From: B30-G6 sp964633115
Lineage (GTDB): Bacteria > Desulfobacterota > Desulfobacteria > Desulfobacterales > B30-G6
Direction of reading: 5' to 3'
DNA length: 64,000 bases
Assembly: GCA_964633115.1 (NCBI GenBank)
Contig: CAZWEO010000005.1
Location: 18,249-82,248 of the forward strand
Below the pieces are notes generated by a model. It had not been told where the DNA came from and ran no database searches. It worked only from the letters and a program-made list of their open reading frames with translations. This document shows, piece by piece, positions 1 to 9,424 of the stretch. Every line of letters begins with the position of its first letter. Position 1 is the first letter of the stretch. A program made the translations under genes and the position numbers.

Positions 1-1
1 T

Positions 2-3000
2 AAAATAGGGAACTTGTTGGATTTAACCCTTAAGAACATGGAAAAAGTTCTCTATTTTGACAGCTATATCGTGATTGATCCCAAAGATACGGGTCTGAGC
101 AAATGTCAATTGCTGACGGACGAGAAATACCGTGAGGCCCAAGAGCTATATGGAGATAAGTTTGAAGCCGGTATCGGGGCCGAAGCCGTTAAACGGCTAT
201 TGGAAGAAATCGATCTGGATGCCCTATACGGGCAATTGCGCGAGGAGATCCGGGCGACCAACTCGGTGGCCAAACGCCAGAAGCTTTCCAAACGGCTTAA
301 AATAGTGGATGCCTTCCGGCGTTCCGGAGTTAATCCAGTCTGGATGATCATGGATGTGATACCGGTGCTACCACCGGATTTGCGTCCCTTGGTCCCCCTG
401 GAGGGCGGGCGCTTTGCAACCTCGGATCTGAACGATCTGTATCGTCGCGTCATCAATCGCAACAATCGTCTCAAGCGATTGGTGGACCTCAAAGCGCCTG
501 ATATCATCGTGCGCAATGAGAAACGTATGCTGCAAGAATCGGTGGATGTCCTTTTTGATAACGGCCGTCACGGACGGGTGATTACGGGTACCAACAAGCG
601 GCCCTTAAAATCTTTGAGCGACACGCTCAAGGGGAAACAAGGACGTTTTAGACAGAATCTACTGGGTAAACGCGTGGACTACTCCGGACGAACGGTTATC
701 TCGGTGGGGCCTGAGTTGCGGCTGCATCAATGTGGACTGCCTAAAAAAATGGCCTTGGAATTATTTAAGCCATTTGTCTATTACCGCTTGGAACAAAAAG
801 GGCTGGTTTCCACGGTAAAAAGTGCCAAGAAAATGGTCGAAAAGGAAATCCCGGAAGTATGGGATACACTGGATGAGGTCGTCAAGGAATACCCGGTGCT
901 CCTCAACCGCGCCCCCACGCTGCACCGTCTGGGTATTCAGGCCTTTGAACCCACACTCATCGAAGGCAAGGCGATTCAATTGCATCCCTTGGTTTGCACC
1001 GCTTTCAATGCCGATTTTGACGGTGACCAAATGGCCGTGCATGTGCCCCTTTCGGTCGAGTCCCAGATCGAGGCGCGGGCGCTGATGCTGTCCAGTAACA
1101 ATATCCTATCACCGGCCAATGGCAGCCCCATCATCGTGCCCAGTCAGGATATCGTTCTGGGGATATACTACATGACACGTTCCATCGACGGCGCCAAGGG
1201 CGAAGGCAAGTTGTTCGCCAATCCCGAAGAGGTTCGTTCGGCCTATGATGCCCGTTCGGTGGGGCTGCATGCCCGCATCACTGTTCGGATTGCAGGTGAG
1301 CGTGTGGATACGACGGTGGGCCGGATCTTGCTTTGGGAGATCATGCCGCGGGAATACATTATGCGTTTACGCCATATTATGGTGTCGGGTGAGGATATGG
1401 CGCGCGAGATCGTGGAAAAAATCAACTCAGGCGATAGCTTCATCAGCCTGGTGGGAACGCATTCCGAAAGCGACGATAAACGCTATGAAGGTGATATTGG
1501 GTTAGTCAACCATAGCGATTTGAATGAATATTTTAAAATTGATAGCGCCGATGCCGCCACTATTTTCACGCTTAAGCCGGGTGAAACCAGTAACATCATC
1601 ATGTCCAATGATCTATCTTTTCACCTGTTTGAAGCCATTGAAAAGCGACCGGAAATTCCATTTCAGGTGGTCAATAGGGTCATGGACAAAGGTGAACTTC
1701 GCAAACTGGTGGATTATGCCTATCGGAACCTGGGGCCTAAAGCAACCGTCATCCTGGCTGATCGTTTAAAGAATATCGGCTATAAATACTCCACCAAGGG
1801 CGGGTTGTCGATTTCCATCGATGCCATGATTATTCCGGAAGCAAAATGGGATATTCTTCAGGCGGCTGAGAAACGGGTTGCCGAGATCGGTCGGCAATAT
1901 ACCGAGGGTTTGATTACCCAAGGTGAGAAATATAACAAGGTCGTGGATATCTGGGCCAAAGCGACCGATGATGTAGCCAATGAAATGATGGATTCCATGA
2001 AAACTACCCCAACCCGGGATGAAGCCGAGAGCAGTGCGTCGGATGAGGATGGTCAACCGGGATCCATGGATAGCCTCAATCCTATCTTTATGATGGCCGA
2101 TTCTGGGGCGCGGGGCAGCAAAGATCAGATGCGCCAATTGGCTGGGATGCGTGGACTTATGGCCAAGCCCTCCGGTGAGATTATTGAAACGCCGATTACA
2201 GCCAACTTTCGCGAAGGTTTGTCGGTGTTGCAATATTTTATATCGACACATGGTGCCCGCAAGGGTCTGGCTGATACAGCCTTGAAGACCGCCAACTCGG
2301 GCTACCTGACGCGCCGACTGGCCGATGTGGCCCAGGATTGCATTATAACCGAACACGACTGTGGCACCATGCTGGGCGTGGAGGTCGAACCGCTGATGGA
2401 AGGCGGGGAGGTGATCCAACGTCTATCCGAACGTGTATTAGGACGTACAGCCCTGGAAGATATCCTGGATCCATTCACCGATAAAGTCCTGGTGAAGACC
2501 GGCGAGGAAATCGATGAAGCCGCCGTGGATTTAATTGAAAATGCCGGTATAACCCGGGCCAAAATCCGGTCCGTGTTAACATGTAAATGTGGGCATGGGG
2601 TCTGCGCCAGTTGCTACGGCCGCGATCTGGCTTACGGCAAGAAGGTGGAAATCGGACAAGCCATTGGTATATTGGCAGCCCAATCCATCGGCGAGCCCGG
2701 AACCCAGCTGACCATGCGGACCTTTCACATTGGCGGAACCGCCAGCCGGCGGGTGGAACAGGCTGACATCCGCGCCAGAGTGGAAGGCGCCATAAAATTC
2801 ATCGACCTGGATGTGGTTAAAAATGCCGAAGGCAAAACCGTGGTTATGAACCGACGCGGCGGCGAATTTGCGATTGTGAGTGATGCCGGACGAGAGCGTG
2901 AGCGGTTTCCGGTCATTTATGGCGCCCATCTGGAAGTCAAAGATGGCGATGATGTAAAACCTGGTGACCTCCTTGCTGTTTGGGACCCGTTTACCACGCC

Positions 3001-4039
3001 GATTATATCGGAAGTGGGGGGTACCGTAAAGTTTGGTGATTTGGCTCTGGGTAAAACCATGCAGGAAAAAGTGGATGCGGTTACGGGCAAATCGAGTCGC
3101 ACAGTTATCGAGTCTAAAACCGCCGAAGAAAGACCACGGATTTCCATCAAGGACAAGGATGGTAAAACCGCGGCGCTGCCCACAAAATCAGGTGATGCCA
3201 GGTATATTCTGCCTGTGGATGCTATCCTGCTGGTGGAAGAGGGCGACGCTATCCAGGCCGGTGACATTCTGGCCAAGCTACCCCGGGCCACAACCAAGAC
3301 CAAGGACATCACCGGTGGTCTGCCCCGTGTGGCTGAGCTCTTTGAGGTTAGAAAGCCCAAGGAGATATCCGTCCTCAGCGAAATCGACGGTTACGTAAGT
3401 ATTGCCAAAGGAACCAAAAAAGGTAAACAACGGATTACAATTTCGCCGGTGGATGTTGGCGATACAAAGGACTACCTGATACCCCGCGGCAAGCACATCA
3501 ATGTATACGAAGGTGACTACGTGCGGGCCGGGGAGCCGCTGATCGGCGGATCAGCCGTACCCCAGGATATTCTCAACATCAAAGGTGAAGTGCCCTTAGC
3601 CCGCTACCTGGTGGATGAGGTACAAGAGGTCTACCGTTTGCAGGGCGTTCGCATCAATGACAAGCATATCGAGGTCATCGTCAGGCAGATGATGCGGCGG
3701 GTAAAGGTGCGTGAGATCGGCGACACCGACTTCATCATCGAAGAACAGGTGGACAAAACCATCTTCGAAACAGCCAATCGTGCTATAATTGAAAAAGGTG
3801 GTAAACCAGCTGTGGCCGAGCCATTGATCCTGGGCATCACCAAGGCTTCATTGAGCACTGAAAGCTTTATTTCTGCGGCATCTTTTCAGGAGACCACCAA
3901 GGTGCTAACCGAGGCCAGTATCGCTGGGGCAGTGGACCGACTAAGGGGGCTTAAAGAAAACGTTATTATGGGCCGGATTATTCCAGCCGGTACCGGCATA
4001 AAGGACCATCGCCACGTGGAAATCGAGCGGGCCGAATAG
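2..4039 (+). CDS. rpoC: DNA-directed RNA polymerase subunit beta', 5' part cut off by window edge
   Basis: Largest RNA polymerase subunit, carrying the catalytic magnesium site. The reading frame is open from base 2, where KIGNLLDLTLKNMEKVLYF aligns with the region near residue 120 of E. coli RpoC, so about 120 N-terminal residues including the first zinc finger lie outside the window. The TTG at 14 is an internal Leu codon and not a start. Visible landmarks are the active-site NADFDGDQM near 1007-1033, the rudder/bridge region, and the second zinc site (Cys in EHDCGTM near 2357, then CKCGHGVCASC near 2584). It ends in the usual GIKDHR region. It is followed by 166 noncoding bases and the str genes. 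Identity is certain. Confidence 0.99.
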   Translation, partial: KIGNLLDLTLKNMEKVLYFDSYIVIDPKDTGLSKCQLLTDEKYREAQELYGDKFEAGIGAEAVKRLLEEIDLDALYGQLREEIRATNSVAKRQKLSKRLKIVDAFRRSGVNPVWMIMDVIPVLPPDLRPLVPLEGGRFATSDLNDLYRRVINRNNRLKRLVDLKAPDIIVRNEKRMLQESVDVLFDNGRHGRVITGTNKRPLKSLSDTLKGKQGRFRQNLLGKRVDYSGRTVISVGPELRLHQCGLPKKMALELFKPFVYYRLEQKGLVSTVKSAKKMVEKEIPEVWDTLDEVVKEYPVLLNRAPTLHRLGIQAFEPTLIEGKAIQLHPLVCTAFNADFDGDQMAVHVPLSVESQIEARALMLSSNNILSPANGSPIIVPSQDIVLGIYYMTRSIDGAKGEGKLFANPEEVRSAYDARSVGLHARITVRIAGERVDTTVGRILLWEIMPREYIMRLRHIMVSGEDMAREIVEKINSGDSFISLVGTHSESDDKRYEGDIGLVNHSDLNEYFKIDSADAATIFTLKPGETSNIIMSNDLSFHLFEAIEKRPEIPFQVVNRVMDKGELRKLVDYAYRNLGPKATVILADRLKNIGYKYSTKGGLSISIDAMIIPEAKWDILQAAEKRVAEIGRQYTEGLITQGEKYNKVVDIWAKATDDVANEMMDSMKTTPTRDEAESSASDEDGQPGSMDSLNPIFMMADSGARGSKDQMRQLAGMRGLMAKPSGEIIETPITANFREGLSVLQYFISTHGARKGLADTALKTANSGYLTRRLADVAQDCIITEHDCGTMLGVEVEPLMEGGEVIQRLSERVLGRTALEDILDPFTDKVLVKTGEEIDEAAVDLIENAGITRAKIRSVLTCKCGHGVCASCYGRDLAYGKKVEIGQAIGILAAQSIGEPGTQLTMRTFHIGGTASRRVEQADIRARVEGAIKFIDLDVVKNAEGKTVVMNRRGGEFAIVSDAGRERERFPVIYGAHLEVKDGDDVKPGDLLAVWDPFTTPIISEVGGTVKFGDLALGKTMQEKVDAVTGKSSRTVIESKTAEERPRISIKDKDGKTAALPTKSGDARYILPVDAILLVEEGDAIQAGDILAKLPRATTKTKDITGGLPRVAELFEVRKPKEISVLSEIDGYVSIAKGTKKGKQRITISPVDVGDTKDYLIPRGKHINVYEGDYVRAGEPLIGGSAVPQDILNIKGEVPLARYLVDEVQEVYRLQGVRINDKHIEVIVRQMMRRVKVREIGDTDFIIEEQVDKTIFETANRAIIEKGGKPAVAEPLILGITKASLSTESFISAASFQETTKVLTEASIAGAVDRLRGLKENVIMGRIIPAGTGIKDHRHVEIERAE

Positions 4040-4108
4040 CCGATCGATCGATGGGCCTTAGGCCTTATTGGCAGCGGTTTTTTTTCAAGAAAAAGATGGA
4101 TAAAATGC

Positions 4109-4137
4109 TTGACAGTGGCAAGTTAAATGTATACATA
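4109..4137 (+). promoter_or_regulatory. Predicted sigma-70 promoter for the str (rpsL) operon
   Basis: A perfect -35 TTGACA (4109-4114) is followed by a 17-base spacer and TACATA (4132-4137), in the A/T-rich spacer between rpoC and rpsL. It would give a leader of about 60 bases before the rpsL start. The alternative -10 TATACA at 4130 leaves only 15 bases of spacer. Predicted from motif match only. Confidence 0.55.
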
Positions 4138-4205
4138 TTCGCTTTTGTGCGATGCCGCATGTTATTTCGATGTAACTACCGAATTAAACACTAAATGAGG
4201 AACGT

Positions 4206-4577
4206 ATGCCAACGATTAATCAGTTAGTCCGCAAGGGCCGCAAACGCGTCATTAAGAAAACCAATACACCGGCCCTCAAAAAAGCGCCCCAGAAAAGGGG
4301 TGTGTGTACCCGCGTGTACACCTCGACACCCAAGAAGCCGAATTCGGCTTTACGGAAAGTTGCTCGGGTGCGCTTAACTACAGGAATGGAGGTAACTGCC
4401 TACATTCCCGGTATCGGCCATAATTTACAGGAGCACTCGGTGGTCCTGGTTCGGGGTGGCCGGGTCAAAGACCTGCCGGGTGTGCGTTACCATATCGTGC
4501 GGGGTACACTGGATACATTGGGCGTTTCCGACAGACGGCAGGGCCGGTCTAAATATGGTGCCAAAAAGCCAAAATAG
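4206..4577 (+). CDS. rpsL: 30S ribosomal protein S12
   Basis: S12 of the 30S decoding centre, 123 residues, the normal length. The TPKKPNSALRKV loop (residues 41-52), which contacts the A-site codon, is intact. The second loop, KDLPGVRYH, keeps the Asp near residue 89 that RimO methylthiolates in many bacteria. The start is supported by GAGG six bases upstream. It is first in the rpsL-rpsG-tuf group. Confidence 0.98.
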   Translation: MPTINQLVRKGRKRVIKKTNTPALKKAPQKRGVCTRVYTSTPKKPNSALRKVARVRLTTGMEVTAYIPGIGHNLQEHSVVLVRGGRVKDLPGVRYHIVRGTLDTLGVSDRRQGRSKYGAKKPK

Positions 4578-4620
4578 CTTACCACAGCGGTTTATATTGG
4601 GAATTTAAAGGAACTAGAGG

Positions 4621-5091
4621 ATGCCGAGAAGAAGAGAAGTACCGGAAAGGGTTATCATTCCAGATGCCATGTACAACAGCCAACTGGTATCGAAATTTAT
4701 TGCCTGCATCATGCGGGACGGCAAAAAAAGCGTGGCCGAATCGATTTTGTATGGTGCCTTTGGCATCATTGAAGAAAAGACCGGTAAACCGCCGCTGCAA
4801 TTTTTCGAACAGGCCGTGGACAATACCCGGCCGATGATCGAGGTTAAATCACGGCGCGTAGGTGGCTCGACCTACCAGGTGCCAACGGAAGTCAGGCCCT
4901 CGCGCCGGACGGCTTTGGCGCTTCGCTGGCTCATCAATTTTTCACGCAGCCGATCGGAAAAAGGGATGGCCCAAAAGCTGGCCGGTGAATTGCTGGATGC
5001 CGCCAACAACCGGGGATCATCGGTCAAGAAAAAAGAAGATACGCATAAAATGGCCGAAGCCAATAAGGCCTTTGCACATTATCGGTGGTAG
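4621..5091 (+). CDS. rpsG: 30S ribosomal protein S7
   Basis: S7, an assembly initiator protein of the 30S head, 156 residues, full length (starts MPRRREVPER, ends AHYRW). It lies 43 bases after rpsL with AGAGG ahead of the ATG. In most bacteria fusA follows directly. Here an 83-base spacer leads straight into tuf, and the only EF-G gene in the window is about 50 kb away on the other strand. Confidence 0.98.
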   Translation: MPRRREVPERVIIPDAMYNSQLVSKFIACIMRDGKKSVAESILYGAFGIIEEKTGKPPLQFFEQAVDNTRPMIEVKSRRVGGSTYQVPTEVRPSRRTALALRWLINFSRSRSEKGMAQKLAGELLDAANNRGSSVKKKEDTHKMAEANKAFAHYRW

Positions 5092-5174
5092 CAATTATCG
5101 CCTAATTAGAAGACTTAAGCCTCACGGATCTGGTGCATTAAACCGATCATTAATTTAAAGGGGAGGGTGAGAAG

Positions 5175-6368
5175 ATGGCCAAGGAAAAGTTTGAGCGAAC
5201 GAAGCCGCATGTAAATGTAGGAACAATCGGTCACATCGATCATGGTAAGACGACCCTGACAGCGGCGATAACCAAACATGCCGGTTTACGCGGTATGGCG
5301 GAGTTCGTGCCGTTTGATCAGATCGACAAGGCTCCCGAGGAGAAAGAGCGGGGGATCACGATTGCGACCGCGCATGTTGAATATGAGACCGATAACCGTC
5401 ATTACGCGCACGTGGACTGTCCCGGTCATGCGGACTATATCAAGAACATGATTACGGGAGCGGCGCAGATGGATGGAGCCATATTGGTGGTTGGCGCAGA
5501 CGATGGTCCCATGCCCCAGACCCGTGAACATATCCTTTTGGCCCGCCAGGTAGGTGTACCGCGTATTGTTGTGTTTTTGAACAAATGCGACATGGTGGAC
5601 GACGAGGAACTGGTGGAGTTGGTAGAGCTGGAACTGCGTGAGCTGTTGGATAAGTACGAATTTCCGGGCGACGATACACCGATCATTCGGGGCAGTGCTT
5701 TAAAGGCCTTGGAGAGTGACGATTCTGAGAGCGACGAAGCCAAATGTATTTTTGAGCTTTTGGAAGCCACCGACAGCTATATTCCGGAGCCGGAACGTGA
5801 GATCGACAAGCCGTTCTTGATGCCCATCGAAGATGTGTTCAGCATCTCTGGTCGTGGCACCGTGGTAACCGGTCGTGTTGAGCGCGGTATCGTCAAGGTT
5901 GGTAATGAAGTCGAAATCGTAGGGATCCGCGAAACCCAAAAGACGGTCTGCACGGGTGTTGAGATGTTCCGCAAACTATTGGACGAAGGGCGCGCCGGAG
6001 ACAACATCGGCGTTCTTTTGCGTGGCACCAAACGTGACGAGGTGGAACGTGGTCAGGTTGTAGCGATTCCGGGTACGATTAACCCGCATACCAAGTTCAA
6101 TGCCGAAGTCTATATCTTGAGCAAGGAAGAAGGTGGCCGTCATACACCCTTTTTCAATGGCTACCGTCCGCAGTTTTATTTTCGGACAACCGACGTAACC
6201 GGCGTATTGGATCTGCCCGAAGGTGTAGAGATGGTGATGCCGGGTGACAACGTAACCATATCGGCCGAGTTGATTACACCCATTGCCATGGAAAAAGAGT
6301 TGCGGTTTGCTATTCGTGAGGGTGGCCGAACCGTTGGGGCCGGTGTGGTCAGCGAGATAATCGAGTAA
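5175..6368 (+). CDS. tuf: Elongation factor Tu
   Basis: GTPase that delivers aminoacyl-tRNA to the ribosome, 397 residues. G1 is GHIDHGKT (residues 19-26), the switch II region DCPGHADY and the NKCD guanine-specificity motif are all present, followed by the two beta-barrel domains and the C-terminal ELRFAIREGGRTVGAG. A strong Shine-Dalgarno (GGGGAGGGTGAG) precedes the ATG. It sits between rpsG and rpsJ, linking the str and S10 groups. fusA, its usual upstream neighbour, is absent here. Confidence 0.98.
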   Translation: MAKEKFERTKPHVNVGTIGHIDHGKTTLTAAITKHAGLRGMAEFVPFDQIDKAPEEKERGITIATAHVEYETDNRHYAHVDCPGHADYIKNMITGAAQMDGAILVVGADDGPMPQTREHILLARQVGVPRIVVFLNKCDMVDDEELVELVELELRELLDKYEFPGDDTPIIRGSALKALESDDSESDEAKCIFELLEATDSYIPEPEREIDKPFLMPIEDVFSISGRGTVVTGRVERGIVKVGNEVEIVGIRETQKTVCTGVEMFRKLLDEGRAGDNIGVLLRGTKRDEVERGQVVAIPGTINPHTKFNAEVYILSKEEGGRHTPFFNGYRPQFYFRTTDVTGVLDLPEGVEMVMPGDNVTISAELITPIAMEKELRFAIREGGRTVGAGVVSEIIE

Positions 6369-6384
6369 AGAGAGAGACAAAAAC

Positions 6385-6696
6385 ATGATAATGAACTCAA
6401 AAATAAGAATTAGGCTCAAGGCGTACGACCACAAGCTGCTGGATCAATCTGCCGCAGATATTCTGGATACGGCCAGAAAAACCGGCGCCAAGGTTGTTGG
6501 GCCCATTCCGTTACCCACAGCAATCAACAAATATTGTGTTTTGCGCTCTCCGCATGTCGATAAAAAATCGCGTGAACAATTTGAAATGAGAACACACAAG
6601 CGTCTGTTGGATATACTGGAGCCAACTCAGCAAACAGTGGACGCTTTAATGAAACTGGATCTCTCCCCAGGTGTTGATGTTGAGATAAAGCTATAG
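6385..6696 (+). CDS. rpsJ: 30S ribosomal protein S10
   Basis: S10 (NusE), which also takes part in transcription antitermination; 103 residues. The start at 6385 (MIMNSKIRIRLKAYDHK) has GAGAGAG about 8 bases upstream. A second in-frame ATG at 6391 gives the more typical N-terminus MNSKIRIRLKAY but has poorer spacing, so the start is uncertain by two codons. It is separated from rplC by 147 bases that contain a strong hairpin. Confidence 0.97.
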   Translation: MIMNSKIRIRLKAYDHKLLDQSAADILDTARKTGAKVVGPIPLPTAINKYCVLRSPHVDKKSREQFEMRTHKRLLDILEPTQQTVDALMKLDLSPGVDVEIKL

Positions 6697-6725
6697 CGTA
6701 GCCAGATAAATAAGAACGTATCTAT

Positions 6726-6764
6726 TTAAACGGTTATTTCTGTGTGGACGAAATAACCGTTTAA
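6726..6764 (+). promoter_or_regulatory. Strong hairpin between rpsJ and rplC
   Basis: A perfect 15-bp inverted repeat with a 9-base loop: the arm TTAAACGGTTATTTC (6726-6740) pairs with 6750-6764. No U-run follows, so it does not look like an intrinsic terminator. It splits rpsJ from the rest of the S10 operon and could be an RNA processing or protein-binding site. Function unknown. Confidence 0.6.
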
Positions 6765-6843
6765 TGTCCTCGATCAACGACTCGGTTGAATGAGATGCTT
6801 AAAACGGGTCAAGCGAACCGGGCGATAGGGATGGTAGTGAATC

Positions 6844-7476
6844 ATGAGTAAAGGTTTAATCGGAAAAAAATTGGGTATGACCAGTCAGTTTTCTTCGGAA
6901 GGCGGAGCCGTTCCCGTAACGGTTATCGAAGCCGGACCCTGTGTGGTTACTCAGGTCAAGACAGTGGAGACCGATGGGTACAATGCCTTGCAACTCGGTT
7001 TTGGCCAAAGCAAGAAAAATCGCACCAATAAACCCTTACAGGGTCATTTAACCAAAAGCGGGCAGGAAACCGTTGGAACGCTTAAAGAGATGGCCGTTGA
7101 GAATCCAGAGGAATTCAGTCTGGGCCAAGAGATAACGGTGGATATGTTTAAGGTCGGTGAGCGGGTTGAGGTCATCGGCAGGTCCAAGGGACGCGGATTT
7201 TCGGGTGTTATGAAACGACATGGTTTCAGCGGGGGCAAAAAGACCCATGGCAGCCATAGTCACCGGATTCCTGGCTCCATCGGATGTAGTGCTTGGCCGG
7301 CCAAGGTGATTCGTGGCAAAAAAATGCCTGGACATTATGGCAACGCCAACCAAACTGTCCGTAATCTCGAAATATTCGATATCCGCTCCAAAGAAAACCT
7401 GATTCTTTTGAAAGGGGCGGTGCCTGGGCACAAATCAGGAATTGTCACCATTAGAAAAGCTAAATTTGCAAAATAA
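6844..7476 (+). CDS. rplC: 50S ribosomal protein L3
   Basis: L3, an early 23S rRNA-binding assembly protein near the peptidyl transferase centre, 210 residues. It has the canonical start MSKGLIGKKLGMT and the conserved internal loop (SKGRGFSGVMKRHGF, then GSIGCSAWPAKV). It is second in the S10 group, after a structured spacer, and 15 bases before rplD. Confidence 0.98.
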   Translation: MSKGLIGKKLGMTSQFSSEGGAVPVTVIEAGPCVVTQVKTVETDGYNALQLGFGQSKKNRTNKPLQGHLTKSGQETVGTLKEMAVENPEEFSLGQEITVDMFKVGERVEVIGRSKGRGFSGVMKRHGFSGGKKTHGSHSHRIPGSIGCSAWPAKVIRGKKMPGHYGNANQTVRNLEIFDIRSKENLILLKGAVPGHKSGIVTIRKAKFAK

Positions 7477-7491
7477 TAACTGAGGGAACAT

Positions 7492-8115
7492 ATGGCTGTC
7501 GTAGATGTTATCAATAGCTCAGGTAAAAAAGTATCACAGGTTGATTTGAACGACGATATTTACAATGTACCTGTGAAACCGAGCGTTTTGCATGAAGTGG
7601 TAATCATGCAGCAGGCCAGCAAGCGTGCCGGGACTGCATCCACCAAACACCGTTCGGATGTGACCGGCAGTGGTCGCAAACTATTCCGCCAAAAAGGGAC
7701 CGGTCGTGCCAGACGCGGCAACATTAAGGCACCGCTGTTGCGTGGTGGCGGCGTTGCTTTTGGACCCAAACCCAAAAGCTGGGCTTATAAAGTACCCAAA
7801 AAAGTCCGCAAGCTGGCTCTAAGAATGGCCCTGAGCAGCAAGTTGCAAACCGAAGACATTCTAATTCTGGATCAATTCGATCTCGATCAAATTAAAACCA
7901 AGGCTTTTCTGGAAGTCGCCGGAAATTTACAGATGAACGATGCCTTGATCGTAACCGACCAGAAAAATGAAAATCTGGAGCTTTCTTCCCGAAATATACC
8001 GGCTATCAAGGTGCTACGATACGAGGGCCTCAATGTCTATGATATCCTGAAGCATAAAACCTTGGTTCTGCTTGAAGCTTCAGTGATGGCCATTGAAGGG
8101 AGGTTGCTCTCATGA
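7492..8115 (+). CDS. rplD: 50S ribosomal protein L4
   Basis: L4, 207 residues, with a globular domain and the long exit-tunnel loop visible as the K/R/G-rich stretch around residues 45-100 (RSDVTGSGRKLFRQKGTGRAR). In enteric bacteria L4 represses its own operon; nothing here shows whether that holds in this lineage. Its last four bases overlap the start of rplW (ATGA), which implies translational coupling. Confidence 0.98.
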   Translation: MAVVDVINSSGKKVSQVDLNDDIYNVPVKPSVLHEVVIMQQASKRAGTASTKHRSDVTGSGRKLFRQKGTGRARRGNIKAPLLRGGGVAFGPKPKSWAYKVPKKVRKLALRMALSSKLQTEDILILDQFDLDQIKTKAFLEVAGNLQMNDALIVTDQKNENLELSSRNIPAIKVLRYEGLNVYDILKHKTLVLLEASVMAIEGRLLS

Positions 8116-8399
8116 TCCAGTATGACATCATTATCCGTCCGCTGATCACAGAAAAGACCAGCATCCAGAAAGAGGATTTTAACCAGGTGTCCTTTGAAGT
8201 AGATCGACGGGCTAATCGGGTTGAAATCAGACGGGCGATTGAAAAAATATTCAATGTAAAGGTTGCCGATGTGCGCACGATGCATATCAAGGGCAAAGTC
8301 AAACGTCGCGGACGTATCGAAGGCAAACGCAAAGACTGGAAAAAAGCCATTGTCAAGCTCATGCCGGGCGAACGCATCGATTTTTTTGAAGGGGTATAA
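8112..8399 (+). CDS. rplW: 50S ribosomal protein L23
   Basis: L23, 95 residues, at the tunnel exit where it docks SRP and trigger factor. It begins MIQYDIIIRPLITEKTS, typical of the family. It overlaps rplD by 4 bases and is followed by a 120-base spacer occupied by an inverted low-complexity repeat. Confidence 0.98.
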   Translation: MIQYDIIIRPLITEKTSIQKEDFNQVSFEVDRRANRVEIRRAIEKIFNVKVADVRTMHIKGKVKRRGRIEGKRKDWKKAIVKLMPGERIDFFEGV

Positions 8400-8403
8400 C
8401 TAC

Positions 8404-8486
8404 GGTTTTAAGTTTTAGGTTTTAAGTTCAAGCAGATGGCCAATAGCTGATTGCTACCTAAAACCTAACACCTAAAACTTAAAACC
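8404..8486 (+). repeat. Inverted low-complexity repeat between rplW and rplB
   Basis: The left arm GGTTTTAAGTTTTAGGT (8404-8420) is a perfect 17-bp reverse complement of 8470-8486, and the adjoining bases are diverged copies of the same TTTTAGGT phrase. The right arm reads CCTAAAACTTAAAACC. A related imperfect hairpin lies at 28224-28304. No U-tract suits it as a terminator. It inserts about 80 bases into an otherwise compact ribosomal operon. Confidence 0.8.
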
Positions 8487-8522
8487 GGAGGGTTCTTCTG
8501 GAACCCGACGATGGAGAATATG

Positions 8523-9350
8523 ATGGGTATAAAACGAGTAAAGCCGACATCACCGGGACGGCGATTTCAGACGTACGCTTCGAATGATGAGATTACCAAG
8601 ACTAAACCCGAAAAAAGCTTACTGAAAATTATCAAAAAAAGTGGTGGGCGCAATGCCAATGGACGCGTGACGTCCCGGCATCGTGGCGGCGGGCATAAAC
8701 GCTATTATCGCATGGTTGATTTTAAGCGCGACAAAATTGGCATCCCCGCTAAGGTTGCTTCCATCGAATACGATCCCAACCGTAGTGCGCGTATTGCGTT
8801 ATTGAATTATACCGACGGGGAGAAACGTTATATTCTGGCGCCCTTAAATCTGAACGTGGGGGATCAGGTAATGTCCGGCCCAGATGCTGATATAAAGCCG
8901 GGTAATACCCTGCCACTCAAAAATATCCCTTTGGGTACGCACATTCATAATATTGAATTGCGCTTGGGAAAAGGTGGACAAATCGTACGCAGCGCGGGCA
9001 CATTTGCGCAACTGATGGCCAAAGAAGATCGCTATGCCCTGGTTAAGTTGCCTTCCAGCGAAGTGCGCATGGTTCTACTCAACTGTATGGCAACCGTGGG
9101 TCAACTTGGAAACGTAATCCATGAAAATGTTGATCTGGGCAAAGCCGGCCGCAAACGCTGGTTGGGACGGCGTCCCAAGGTCAGAGGTGTGGCCATGAAT
9201 CCCGTTGACCATCCCATGGGCGGTGGCGAAGGGCGTTCTTCGGGTGGCCGGCATCCGTGTACACCCTGGGGTGTTCCCACAAAGGGTTATCGTACACGTA
9301 AAAACAAACGTACCGATAAATTCATCGTCAAGAGACGTTCTAAAAGATAG
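8523..9350 (+). CDS. rplB: 50S ribosomal protein L2
   Basis: L2, needed for subunit association and peptidyl transferase activity, 275 residues from the chosen start. GGAG at 8513-8516 is 6 bases from the ATG at 8523, giving MGIKRVKPTSPGRR. An upstream in-frame ATG at 8511 overlaps that Shine-Dalgarno and was rejected. The conserved C-terminal block around GGGEGRSSGGRHP includes the functionally critical His region. Confidence 0.98.
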   Translation: MGIKRVKPTSPGRRFQTYASNDEITKTKPEKSLLKIIKKSGGRNANGRVTSRHRGGGHKRYYRMVDFKRDKIGIPAKVASIEYDPNRSARIALLNYTDGEKRYILAPLNLNVGDQVMSGPDADIKPGNTLPLKNIPLGTHIHNIELRLGKGGQIVRSAGTFAQLMAKEDRYALVKLPSSEVRMVLLNCMATVGQLGNVIHENVDLGKAGRKRWLGRRPKVRGVAMNPVDHPMGGGEGRSSGGRHPCTPWGVPTKGYRTRKNKRTDKFIVKRRSKR

Positions 9351-9424
9351 CAGGGTCGCGTTGTAGCGCGGCAGTAATATCAAAACCGTAACAGCTGGAA
9401 AAAGTAAAAAGCGCAGGAGAAGTT

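Noticed and set aside
14..16. TTG start for rpoC
   Set aside because: It is an internal Leu codon; the frame is open to the window edge and matches upstream RpoC sequence.
8404..8486. Intrinsic terminator inside the S10 operon
   Set aside because: No U-tract follows and essential genes continue directly downstream.
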